Assembly (NCBI RefSeq): GCF_042767895.1
Contig: NC_091589.1
Coordinates: 19,623,045-19,678,629, forward strand
Direction: 5' to 3'
DNA from: Penaeus vannamei
Lineage: Eukaryota; Arthropoda; Malacostraca; Decapoda; Penaeidae
Length of the DNA: 55,585 nt
The translations under genes were made by a program, and so were the position numbers. Below are positions 1 to 11,382 of this stretch, piece by piece. Position 1 is the stretch's first letter; each line of letters opens with the position of its first letter. Under the pieces are notes generated by a model. It saw nothing but the letters and a program-made list of their open reading frames with translations. It made no database searches and was not told where the DNA came from.

Positions 1-588
1 ATAACGACGATGATAACAGAAATAATAATAAAAGTAATTATAACGCGGCTATTATTGTTGTTATAATCATTATTATTATTGTTATTATTTCTAGAATTAT
101 CATTATTGTCATTATCATTATTAAAATCATTTAATGATGTTAATGACATTAATAATTAAGATAATGATTATTCTAATGAGTGTATTAAGGGTAATTAGGG
201 CGACAATAACAGTAATGATAATAATGATGATGATAATGACAATAATGATGATAATTGTCTTTATAAATCCATCGATAATGAGAAAAAGCCTAAAAGTAGA
301 AAAATCACAAAAGTCGAAAAACCGGTTAAATCTAGGGAAATACAGCCTTCTGAGAAATGAGTCGAAGCCCCCCCCCTTTTCCAGTTTAAATAATGATTAT
401 GATGATTTTAACAATAATTCTGCTAATTAGGATGATTTTGATGATAACCATATCAATAATGACGATAATAATGACAATTATGAAAGTAATTAGGACAAAA
501 ATTATGATAATAATCATACAATAATAATTATAATGATCATTTGCGTAATAATTGCAATGATATCAGTATTCAACAATATTCAATATTC
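1..588 (+). repeat. AT-rich ~600 bp satellite, partial monomer, forward orientation
   Basis: The sequence is dominated by AAT/ATC-like triplets and matches the monomers of 14096-22129. It carries the GC-richer core near 265-375 (ATAATGAGAAAAAG, then AAAAGTAG, GTCGAAAAACCGG and the C-run before TTTCCAGTTTAAA). It ends in the monomer segment TTTGCGTAATAATTGCAAT and then switches to the pentamer array. Isoleucine-rich frames here are by-products of the triplet repeat, not genes. Confidence 0.85.
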
Positions 589-3500
589 AGGTCAGATCAG
601 GTCAAATCATATAAGATCACGTCAGATCAGGTCAAATCACACCACACGAGTCAGATCAGGTCAAATCACATCAGACGAGTCAGGTAAGGTCAGATCAGGT
701 CATATCACATCAGACAAGTCAGGTCACATCAGATCTGTCAGATCACATCACATCATATCATATCAGACGAGTCATATCAGGTCAAATCATCACATCAGGC
801 GAGTCAGGTCACATCAGACAAGTCAGGTCACATCAGACAAGTCAGATCAGATCACGTCACATCAGTCAGATCACACCACATCACATCATATCACATCAGA
901 TCAGGTCAGATCACATCACATCAGATCAGGTCAGATCACATCACATCAGATCACATCAAATCAGACGAGTTAGGTCACATCAGAACAGGTCAGATCAGGT
1001 CATATCAGGTCAGATCACATAAGACGAGTCAGGTCACATCAGAACAGGTCATATCAGGTCACATCAGGTCAGATCACATAAGACGAGTCAGGTCACATCA
1101 GACAAGTCAGATCAGATCACGTCAGACCAGGTGAAATCACATCAGATCACGTCACATCAGATCACGTCAGATCAGATCACGTCAGATCAGATCACGTCAG
1201 ATCAGATCAGATCACTTAAGATCAGGTCAAATCACATCAAATCACATCAGATCAGGTCAAATGACATCAGACGAGTCAGGTCACATCAGACAAGTCGGGT
1301 CACATCAGACAAGTCAGATCAGATCACGTCAGATCAGGTCAAAACACATCAGATCACGTTAGATCAGGTCAAATCACATCAGACGAGTCAGGTCACATCA
1401 GACAAGTCAGATCAGGTTACGTCAGATTAGGTCATATAACATCAGATCACGTCAAATCAGGTCAAATCACATCAGATCACGTCGAATCAGGGCAAATCAC
1501 ATCAGACGAGTCAGGTCACAGACACTTCACGTCAGATCAGGTCAGATCACATCAGACGAGTCAGGTCACATCAGACAAGTCAGATCAGATCACGTCAGAT
1601 CAGGTCAAATCACATCAGATCACGTCAGATCAGTTCAAATCACATCAGATCACGTCAGATCAGGTCAAATAACATCAAATCACTTCAGATCAGGTCAAAT
1701 CACATCAGATCACGTCAGATCAGGTCAGATCAATCAGATCAGGTCAGATCACATCAGACGAGTCAGGTCACATCAGACAAGTCAGATCAGATCACGTCAG
1801 ATCAGGTCAAATCACATCAGACAAGTCAGGTCACATCAGATCAGGTCAAATCACATCAGACAAGTCAGGTCACATCAGATCAGTCAGATCACATCACATC
1901 AGATCACATCAGACGAGTCAGGTCACATCAGACAAGTCAGATCAGATCACGTCAGATCAGGTCAAATCACATCAGATCACGTCAGATCAGGTCAAATCAC
2001 ACCAGATCACGTCAGATCAGGTAAAATCACATCAGACAAGTCAGGTCACATCAGATCAGATCAAATCACATCTGACGAGTCAAGTCACATCAGACACGTC
2101 AGATTAGATCAAGTCAGATCAGGTCAAATCACATCACATCACATCATATCACATCAGATCAGGTAAGATCACATCACATCACATCAGATCACATCAAATC
2201 AGATCACTTCAGATTAGGTCAAATCACATCAGATCAGGTCAAACCACATCAAACAAATCAGGTCACATCAAATCAGATAAAATCACATCAGACAAGTCAG
2301 ATCACATCACATCAGATCACATCAGATGAGTCAGATCAGGTCAAGTCACATCAGACGAGTCAAGTCAAATCAGACAAGTCAGATCAGATCACGTCAGATC
2401 AGGTCAAATCAGACGAGTCAGGTCACATCAGAACAGGTCAGATCAGGTCATATCAGGTCAGATTACATGAGACGAGTCAGGTCACATCAGACAAGATCAG
2501 ATCACGTCAGACCAGGTCAGATCACATCAGATCAAGTCACATCAGATCAAGTCAGATCAGGTCAAATCACATCAGATCACGTCAGATCAGGTCAAATCAC
2601 ATCAGACGAGTCAGGTCACATCAGACGAGTCAGGTCACATCAGACAAGTCAGGTCACATCAGACAAGTCAGATCAGATCACGTCAGATCAGGTCAAATCA
2701 CATCAGATCACATCAGATCACGGTAAATCACATCAGATCAGTCAGATCACATCAGACGAGTCAGATCAGGTCAAATCACATAAGACGAGTCAGATCAGGT
2801 CAAATCACATCAGACGAGTCAAATCACATCAGCCGAGTCAGGTCAGGTCAGATCAGGTCAAATCACATCTGACATGTCAGGTCACATCAGATCAGTCAGA
2901 TCACATCACATCAGATCACATCAGACGAGTCAGGTCACATCAGACAAGTCAGGTCACATCAGACAAATCAGATCAGATCACGTCAGATCAGGTCAAATCA
3001 CATCAGATCACGTCAGATTATGTCAAATCACAGCAGACAAGTCAGGTCACATCAGATCACATTAGATCAGGTCAGATCACATCACATCAGATAACATCAC
3101 ATCAGACGAGTCAGGTCACATCAGACAAGTCAGGTCAGATCACATCAGATCACATCAAATCAGACGAGTCAGGTCACATCAGAACAGGTCAGATCACATA
3201 AGACGAGTCAGGTCACATCAGGCAAGTCAGATCAGATCACGTCAAACCAGGTCAAATCACATCAGATCACGTCACATCAGATCACGTCAGATCACGTCAG
3301 ATCGGGTCAAATCACATCAAATCACATCAGATCATGTCAAATCACATCAGACGAGTCAGGTCACATCAGACAAGTCAGATCAGATCACGTCAGATCAGGT
3401 CAAATCACATCAGATCACGTCAGATCAGGTCAAATCACATCAGATCACGTCAGATCAGGTCAAATCACATCAGACGAGTCAGGTCACATCAGACAAGTCA

Positions 3501-3705
3501 GGTCACATCAGACAAGTCAGATCAGATCACGTCAGATCAGGTCAAATCACATCAGATCACATTAGATCAGGTCAAATCACATCAGACGAGTCAGGTCACA
3601 TCAGACAAGTCAGGTCACATCAGACAAGTCAGATGATATCACGTCAGATAAGGTCAAATTACATCAGATCACGTCATATCAGGTCAAATCACATCAGATC
3701 ACGTT
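589..3705 (+). repeat. Degenerate pentamer tandem array, unit RTCAV
   Basis: About 3.1 kb is built almost entirely from 5 bp words of the form A/G-TCA-G/A/C, for example ATCAG ATCAC GTCAG ATCAG GTCAA ATCAC. Recurring four-base words ACGA or ACAA give the phrase ATCAGACGAGTCAGGTCAC and shift the phase. Larger phrases of roughly 30-90 bp recur, so there is higher-order structure. Open frames made of S, D, Q, V, K, H, I and T follow from 15 bp (5-codon) periodicity and are not supported as genes. The array ends where the PLE coding frame begins. GATC and AGGTCA words are very dense. Confidence 0.95.
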
Positions 3706-5796
3706 AGAAGAACAAACAAGGAGACAGAACAGGGACTTCTCCTATCACATAAATCACCCGAACCAGTATTACCAGGGTCAAAACCCACACTGGATGAGCC
3801 ACCCACAGCCATGAAAGCCACCTCAAAGACAGGGAAGATATCCCCAAAGAGGAAATTACTACTAGGCCCAAGGGCAAGCAGGAGGGTACGGCAGATGGGG
3901 TTGGAATTCATAGTGACAGAAGTGCCTCTGGCCAGAACCCAGCCCTCTGTACTAAGCAAAGGAAGATCTTTTGTTCCTGGGCCTCCCCAAAAAAGCCCTG
4001 TTGGAGAACCTAGGAAGCTCTATGAATAGATTAAAAGAGCAAATAAACAAAATATTTGCAGACTCCATCCTACCAGGCCTTGAAAATGAAGAACTAGGCA
4101 CACACAAAAAGAGGAGAATCATGCCACAGCAACTTCCAATGAAACAGAGGATGAGCATTCCTACAAAGAAACTCCCAGGTTTAGAAACAATGGTACATTG
4201 TGAAACCATGGATGTAGGAGAAAGAATCTTAGAAAAGTGTCCCTCAAATATGAGCAAAGTAGAAAGAGAGACCTTGAAAGATCTAGCTCAAAACCCAGAC
4301 TTGGTCATTAAAAAAGCAGACAAAGATGGAGCATTAGTGGTTCTGAAGAGAGAAAGTTACATAAAAATGGGTGAAGCCCATTTGAAAGATACCGAAACAT
4401 ATATCCCCTTAAGCAACCCAGATAAAGGACTAGAAACTGTAAAGAGACAAGATCTTAGTAAACCGTTTCTTCAATCTAGATAACTCAGAAAAAGGAGGAG
4501 GAAACAGAAAAGGTTTCCTAGCAGGACAAAGGGATGCATTACTAGAACATAACCCAATTATCCCGCACTGGTATGTCCTACCAAAAACCCATAAGAAAAA
4601 GGACCCTGATACAGGCCTATGGCCAGGTAGACCAGTACTAAGTGGATGTAATGCCCCCACCAGACCAGTAGATAGATTGTTAACAACCTATCTCACTCCC
4701 CTGTCGGACCTCCTCCTTGAGAGATTACAAGATACTACAGCCTTCCTGAGGAAAGTTTCCGCATTTCCCAGGTTTCCGCCAGGCTCTATTATTTTCTCCT
4801 TTGATATAGTTTCACTATATCCCTCCATCCCCCAGGAGGAAGCTTCTTTTGTAGTGGCAAACTTCTATGAGAAGAATTTTGCATACGTAAAAGAGAAGCT
4901 AAAGACAGACTATAATATCATAGCCCCCCCACCATACCTAATAAAGGAAGGTATAGACCATGTCTTACAAGGCACACTCCTGAGATTCAATGAGCACTTC
5001 TATAACCAGGGCAAAGGTACAGCAATAGGAGCTTCAGTCTCTGTAGCCATAGCTGAAATTTTTGTCCATGCTAGCATAGAAGGGAAAAGACAAAAGCTGG
5101 ACAAACAACCATCAGTATTCTATAGATACATAGACGATATCTTTGGAATCTTTACCGGCACAGAGGCTGAGCTCATGGAATACCACCAGGAGTTGAATAA
5201 AATACACCCAGATTTAAAGTTCACAGTGGAACACAGCAATAAGGAATTGCCTTTCCTGGACACTCTGGTGTATATAGACAATGAAGGAAAAGTACAAACA
5301 ACGGTGTATCATAAACCATCAAACACACACCAGTACTTACATTTCCACTCTTGCCACCCCCCCAAGCCTCAAGAGATCACTACCTTATTCTCAAGCATTA
5401 AGAATCAAAAGAATAGTAAGTGAGCCGCACAAACTAGAGGAAACATTGAAAGACATGGTGGGCTTCTTTACAAAAAGAGGATATTACAAAAGAACACTAG
5501 GATCAGCTCTGAATAGATTAAAAGAGGTAAACAGAGAGACACTCTTGGAAAGAAAAGAGAGACCAGGATAATACCGCCTGATTTTTCCCATGCTATATTC
5601 CCCGTGCCTAGAAAGAGTACTAAACCATTCCTTAAAGGAAATATGGGAATGGGTCTCAGAAAATGCTGAAGGAACCCCATGGGAAAAGCATTTCACAGGC
5701 CCACACCCCATGATAGCATAGAGAAAAGGAAAAACTATAGCGGACCACCTGGTCAGAGCACATTTCCCCAGACCTCAAAGGAATAATCAACATTAA
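3706..5796 (+). pseudogene. Penelope-like reverse transcriptase, frame-broken
   Basis: The product would copy element RNA into DNA. In order: an N-terminal region with KADKDGALVVLKRESYIK (near 4310-4365); motif A FSFDIVSLYPSIP with its Asp at 4803-4805; motif B GTAIGASVSVAIAE (about 5017-5058); motif C YRYIDD with the two Asp at 5133-5138; then FLDTLVY and a thumb-like block SCHPP...SQALRIKRI. The RT catalytic residues are present. Breaks seen: a frame change near A6 at 3989-3994, another near 4450-4460, a seventh C near 5358 where the other copies have six, a TAA near 5570, and a TAG near 5717-5719 where the others have Trp (TGG). The normal stop follows NNQH at 5794. No GIY-YIG domain follows. 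The N terminus is truncated, so a nuclease further upstream cannot be excluded. Confidence 0.88.
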
Positions 5797-7446
5797 AAAA
5801 TACAGGGAAGAGAAAGAAGTGATAAATAGAATACAAACAAAGCAAAGTCAACATTCATAAAGAAGCAGATTTACAACAAATATTTAACAAAGAAATGACA
5901 AACAAAAAAGAAATGTAATGAAAATAATAAAATGAAAAAACAAAGTAATAATGGATAAGTCATAAACAAATAAATAAACAAACAAAAATGCAAAATGATA
6001 AACAAATATTGGTAATTTACAAGAAACTATACGACCAAGATTTACGGAAGAACGTAATAACATTAAAAATAATAGACATAGAAAAAAGCATTTCTTTAGC
6101 AGATTGACGCACGGCGGTAAAAATCCCCTGACCGCTCAAGAGCCTAATTAATGATGGCAATAGAAAGATAAAGAACCTACAATTGAGATGCAAACAAAAG
6201 ATAATGGAAAAAAATGCAGATATAAAGAGTAATAAACAATATAAAATGACAGCAAATCGCGGACACCGATAAAAGCTAAAAATACGAAAGAAATAACTAA
6301 AATATAAAGGAAATAATGTTACCATTACATGGAATAATAAATAAACAAAATATAATGGATAATAGATAAATGTAAACATGCAGAGACAAAGAATAATAAA
6401 CGAGAATAACAGACGAATTAAAACATAAAATAACAGCTGATCGCGGAGATCGGTCAATACTGGAAATATGTTATAATTAAAGAAATCCTAAGGAAAAGGC
6501 AAGATAGGATATCAACAGAATAACTAAAAATAAAGAATAATACAATATCTAAAGGACAAACATAATAAATAAAGAAGAATGGAGATATACAAAAAACAAT
6601 AAACAATAACATCGTACGAAAAAATATGAAAAATGACTATGAATCGCGAACATTGGTACAAGCTGGAATCATATGTTTAAAGATAAATGGAAATACTAAG
6701 GAAACTGTAATATTAAAGAAAGATACGATGAGATACTGTATAATCAATTTTAAAACTAAAAGGGATGAGAAATCTCAAATAGCGCGATATAATAGACCCT
6801 ATAGAGAAAAGTCGGAGAACATTCTAAAAGGAATCCCACAGGGAGACGAGGGAACCTAACCCCCGTTTCTCAGGACACAGTTTCCTGTATGCTTTACTTC
6901 GAAAAATACTCGCTTTTGAATATATGTTTGCTTATCAATATTAAACATTTGTATATTTATGATTTGTTTACATATAAATCTTTGCAAGATTTTATGTCTG
7001 CTTAAAATATTAAGCGACTTTGGTCCCTCTTGTTTCCGCGGTACGAACCATCTCCGAGATTTACCGCGATACTCTTTCGCTTATATCTTTCGATAGACAG
7101 CGAATGGAGGTTTTATATTTGCAGAATTTACAGGACATGTTTCTATGTATACTGTAAATAGAATCGACGTAGTTCGGCCTCTCCTTCTTGAGATAAGCGG
7201 CACCAAAGGTTAAATAAGTTTTTCGCAGTCCCCCCCCTTCGATCTATACAGTTTTCGGTAATGTATTTCGTACATTTTTCTTGTGTTACAGGGTATGCTT
7301 TAGTAGTATATACGCCTTGTATTATCTTCAGTCTAAGGACTTTTTCTTTCGTTTTTCTCGACCTTATGCTTAAACTTTTTTTTACTTTTATAATGTGTTA
7401 TCCTTCCAGGAACCAGGCAGTTGTGACAGGATACTTCAGGTATGGA
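5797..7446 (+). other. PLE 3' UTR, copy 1
   Basis: This A-rich non-coding tail on the + strand is conserved in copies 2 to 5 and holds no supported gene. It contains three diverged copies of a motif built on ATCGCGGA (see 6231-6690). It ends with a less AT-rich segment (from about 7020) that includes CTTTCGCTTATATCTTTCGA, CAGGGTA and CCTTCCAGGAACCAGG, then the fixed terminus TATGGA. A minus-strand 146-codon hydrophobic frame at 6017-6457 is open only in this copy. The other four copies have one A fewer in an A-run and lose it, so it is not annotated as a gene. Confidence 0.8.
6231..6690 (+). repeat. Diverged internal repeats in PLE 3' UTR
   Basis: Three related segments begin near 6231, 6421 and 6625. 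Each has ATAAAATGACAGC or a variant, then ATCGCGGACACCGAT or ATCGCGGAGATCGGT or ATCGCGAACATTGGT, then an AAGCTGGAA-like stretch, and further on AATACTAAGGAAA or a variant. Spacing is about 190-200 bp. The first can form a short ATCG/CGAT stem. The set is also present in copies 2 to 5. A role as an RNA signal recognised by the element's RT is possible but unproven. Confidence 0.6.
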
Positions 7447-7871
7447 CCCTAACCTAACCTAACTAACCTAACCTAACCTAACTAACCTAACCTAACTAAC
7501 CTAAGCGAACCTAAACTAAACCTAACCTAACCTAACCTAACCTAAACCTAAACTAACCTAACTAACCTAACCTAACCTAACTAACCTAACCTAAACTAAA
7601 CCTAACCTAACCTAACCTAAACCTAACCTAACTAACCTAACCTAACCAAACCTAACCAAAACCTAACCTAACCTAAACCTAACCTAACCTAAACCTAACC
7701 TAACCTAACCTAAGCTAACCTAAGCTAAGTAACCTAACCTAACCTAACCTAAACCTAACCTAACCTAACCTAACCCTAACCTAACCTAACCTAACCTAAC
7801 CAACCTAACCTAACCAACCTAACCTAACCTAACCTAACCTAACCTAACCTAACCTAACCCTAACCTAACCT

Positions 7872-8028
7872 ACAGGGTACGCTTTAGTAGTATATACGCC
7901 TCGTATTATCTTCAGTCTAAGTACTTTTTCTTTCGTTTTTCTCGACCTAATGCTTAAACTTTTTTACTTTTATGATGTGTTATCCTTCCAGGAACCAGGC
8001 AGTTGCGACAGGATACTTCAGGTATGGA
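7872..8028 (+). mobile_element. Minimal 5'-truncated PLE tail inside the CCTAA array
   Basis: The sequence matches the last ~157 bp of copy 1, starting at ACAGGGTACGC and ending with the fixed TATGGA terminus, with CCTAA on both sides. It shares with copy 1 the variants TTCAGTCTAAG and TTCAGGTATGG; copies 3 and 4 have TTCAATCTAAG and TTCATGTATGG. The left junction shows about 2 bp of overlap between CCTA and the element. Confidence 0.93.
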
Positions 8029-9819
8029 CCCTAACCTAACCTAACCTAACCTAATCTAACCTAAACTAAACCTAACCTAACCTAACCAAACCTAAACTAA
8101 CCTAAGTAACCTAACCTAACCTAACTAACCTAACCTAAACTAAACCTAACCTAACCTAACTTAAACCTAACCTAACTAACCTAACCTAAACCTAACCTAA
8201 CTAACCTAAACTAAACCTAACCTAACCTAAACCTAACCTAACCTAACCTAAACCTAACCTAAGCTAACCTAACCTAAGTAACCTAACCTATCCTAACCTA
8301 ACCCTAACCTAAGCCTAACCTAACCTAACCTAACCTAACCTAACCTAACCTAACCTAAACCTAACCCTAACCTAACCTAAATTAACCTAACCTAACCTAA
8401 CTCAACCCAACCCAACCTAACCTAACCTAACGTAACCTAACCTAACCTAAACCTAACCTAAACCTAACCTAACCTAAACCTAACCTAACCTAACCTAAAT
8501 CTAACCTAACCTAACCTAACCTAAACCTAACCTAACCTAAACTAACCTAACCTAAACTTAACCTAACCTAACCTAACCTAACCAAACCTAACCTAACCTA
8601 ACCAAACCTAACCAAACCTAACCTAACCTAAACTAACCTAACCTAACCCAACCTAACCTAAACTTAACCTAACCTAACCTAACCCTAACCTAACCTAACC
8701 TAACCCTAACCTAACCTAACCTAACCTAACCAACCTAACCTAACCAAACCTAACCAAACCTAAACTAGCCTAAACCTAACCTAACCTAAACTTAACCTAA
8801 GCTAACCTAATCTAACCTAAACTTAACCTAACCTAACCTAACCTAACAAATTAAACTAAACTAACCTAACCTAACCTAACCTAACCTAACTAACCTAACC
8901 AAACCTAATCTAAATTAACCTAACCTAACCTAACCTAACCTACCCCCCTAACCAAACCTAACCTAACCTACCCCACTAACCTAACCTAACCTAACCTAAC
9001 CTACCCCACTAACCTAACCTAACCTAACCTAAACCTAAACTAATCTAACCTAACCTAACCTAAACCAAACCAAACCAAACCTAACCTAACCAAACCTAAC
9101 CAAACCAAACCTAACCTAACCTAAACTTAACCTAACCTAACCTAAACCTAAACTAACCTGAATCTAACCTAACTTAACCAACCTAACTTAACCTAACCTA
9201 ACCTAAACTAACCTAACCTAAACCTAACCTAACGTAACCTAACCTAAGCCTAACCTAACCTAACCTAACTAACCTAACCTAACCTAACCTACCCTAACCT
9301 AACCTACTCTAACCTAAACCTAACCTAACCTAACCTAACCTAACCTAACCTAACCTAACCTAACCTAAACCTAACCTAACCTAAACCTAACCAAACCTAA
9401 CCTAACCTAAACCTCACCTCACCTAACCTAAACTTAACCTAACCTAACTAAACCTAACCTAACCTAACCTAACCTAACTAAACTTAACCTAACCTAACCA
9501 AACCTAACCTAACCCAACCTAACCTAGCCTAACCTAACCCATCCTAACCCAACCTAACCTAACCTAACCTAATCTAACCTAACCTAACCTAACCTAACCA
9601 AACCTAACCTAACCTGACCTAACCTAACCTAAACCTAACCTAACCTAAACTAACCTAACGTAACCTAACAAACTAAACTAAACTAAACTAACCTAACCTA
9701 ACCTAAACTAACCTAACCTACCCAACCTAACCTAACCAACCTAACCTAACCAACCTAATCTAACCTAACCTAACCCTAAGCCTAACCCTAACCTACCTAA
9801 CCTAACCTAACCTAACCTA

Positions 9820-10045
9820 AACCTAACCCTAACCTAACCTAAATTAACCTAACCTAACCTAACCCAAGCTAAGCTAAGCTAAGCTAAGCAACCCTAACCT
9901 AACCTAACCTAACCCTAACCTAACCTAACCCTAACATAACCTAAACCTAACCTAACCTAACTTAAACCTAACCTAACCCTAACCTAACCTAAATTAACCT
10001 AACCTAACCTAACCCAACCTAAGCTAAGCTAAGCTAAGCAACCCT
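9820..10045 (+). repeat. ~150 bp duplication inside array 1 with TTAGC variants
   Basis: The phrase CCTAAATTAACCTAACC followed by AAGCTAAGCTAAGCTAAGC and AACCCTAACC occurs twice, with the AAATTAACC marker at 9841 and 9991. GCTAA repeated (TTAGC on the other strand) marks both copies. Confidence 0.8.
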
Positions 10046-11382
10046 AACCTAATCTAACCAAACCTAAACTAACCTAAACCTAACCTAACCCAACCTAAAC
10101 CTAACCTAACCTAAACTAAACCTAACCTAACCTAAACTAACCTAACCTAAACCTAACCTAACCTAACTTAAACCTAACCTAACCTAAAGTAACCTAACCT
10201 AACCTAACCTAAACTTAACCTAACCTGACCTAACCTAACCTAACCTAACCAAACCTAACCTAACCAAACCTAACCTAAACTAACCTAACCTAAACCTAAC
10301 CTAACCTAAACTAAACTAAACTTAACCTAACCTAACCTAACCGAACCTAACCTAACCTAACCTAACCAAACTAACCTAACCTAACCAAACCAAACCTAAC
10401 CTAACCTAACGTAAACGTAACCTAACCTAAACCTAACCTAACCTAAACTTACCATAACCTAACAAACTAAACTAAACTAACCTAACCTAAACCTAACCTA
10501 ACTAACGTAACCTAACCTAACCTAACCTAAACCTAACCTAACCTAACATAAACTTAACCTAATCTAACCTAAACTTAACCTAGCCTAACCTAACCTAACA
10601 AACTAAACTAAACTAAACTAACCTAACCTAACCTAAACCTAACCTAAGTAACGTAACCTAACCTAACCTTATCTAACTTAACCTAACCTAACCTAACCTA
10701 CCCCCCTAACCTAACCTAACCTAAACTACCCCACTAACCTAACCTAACCTAACCTAATCTAACCTAACCTAACCTAAACCTAACCTAACCTAACCAAACG
10801 TAACCTAACCAAACCAAACCTAACCTAAACCTAAACTTAACCTAACCTAACCTAACCTAAACCTAACCTAACCTAAACCTAACCTAAACCTAACCTAACC
10901 TAACCTAAATCTAACCAAACCTAACCCAAACTAACCTAACCTAACCTAACTTCAACCTAACCTAACGTAACCTAACCTAAGCCTAACCTAACCTAAACCT
11001 AACCTAACCCACCTAACCTAACCTACCCTAACCTAACCTACCCTACCCTAACCTAACCAAACCTAACCTAACCTAAACCTAACCTAACCTAACCAAACCT
11101 AACCTAACCTAACCTAAAGATAACCTAACCTAACCTAACTTAACCTAATCTAACCTAACCTAACTAAACTTAACCTAACCTAACCTAACCTAACCTAACC
11201 TAACCTAACCTAACTTAACCTAACCTAACCTAACCTAACCAAACCTAACCTAACCTAACCTAACCTGACCTAACCTAACCTGACCTAACCTAACCTTACC
11301 TAACCTAACCTAACCTAAACTAAACTAAACTAAACTTAATTTAACTTAACTTAACTTAACCTAACCTAACCTAACCTTAACC

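Larger units (their letters stand above)
3706..7446 (+). mobile_element. Penelope-like retroelement, copy 1 (longest, 5'-truncated)
   Basis: This is a reverse-transcriptase region followed by about 1.65 kb of AT-rich 3' UTR. The right end is TATGGA, followed at once by CCCTAACCTAA. The same end occurs at 8028, 31678 and 40605, which fixes the 3' terminus. On the left the coding frame is open back to the pentamer array, so the true 5' end is missing. No terminal repeats and no target-site duplication were seen. Among the five coding copies only this one retains sequence upstream of the YIDD box. Assignment to Penelope-like elements rests on the RT motifs and the SCHPP...PYSQALRIKRI block. The telomere-associated class is inferred from context. 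Confidence 0.88.
7447..11382 (+). repeat. Telomere-type (CCTAA)n array 1, degenerate
   Basis: About 3.9 kb of CCTAA (TTAGG on the minus strand) with frequent variants CCTAAA, CCCTAA, CCAAA, GCTAA and CTAA. It starts directly at the PLE 3' terminus and ends directly on the truncated PLE copy 2. It is interrupted by a 157 bp PLE tail at 7872-8028. TTAGG is the common arthropod telomere repeat. The degeneracy argues for an old or recombined block rather than fresh telomerase product. No gene is visible. Confidence 0.95.

Noticed and set aside
533..3636. Repetitive frames rich in Ser, Asp, Gln, Val, Lys, His and Ile
   Set aside because: A 5 bp repeat gives a 5-codon protein repeat in all frames. 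Frames stop and restart with small indels and show no coding bias.
589..3705. CRISPR array
   Set aside because: No constant repeat with unique spacers; this is a continuous tandem array in eukaryotic DNA.
589..3705. TCAGG-type (beetle) telomere
   Set aside because: The unit is not constant, TCAGG is only one of many words, and the strand is opposite to the TTAGG arrays.
4430..4660. Minus-strand frames opposite the PLE RT (also 5468-5711, 11652-11970, 23115-23358, 38530-38850, 46935-47255)
   Set aside because: They are shadows of the RT frame, with no domain of their own.
6017..6457. 146-codon hydrophobic minus-strand frame in the PLE 3' UTR, partly present in all copies
   Set aside because: Open only in copy 1. 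The other four copies have one A fewer in an A-run and split it. An A-rich opposite strand explains the Phe/Leu/Ile/Tyr content.
7447..11382. A present-day chromosome end
   Set aside because: Non-telomeric sequence lies on both sides and the repeats are degenerate with higher-order duplications, so the block is internal in this assembly.
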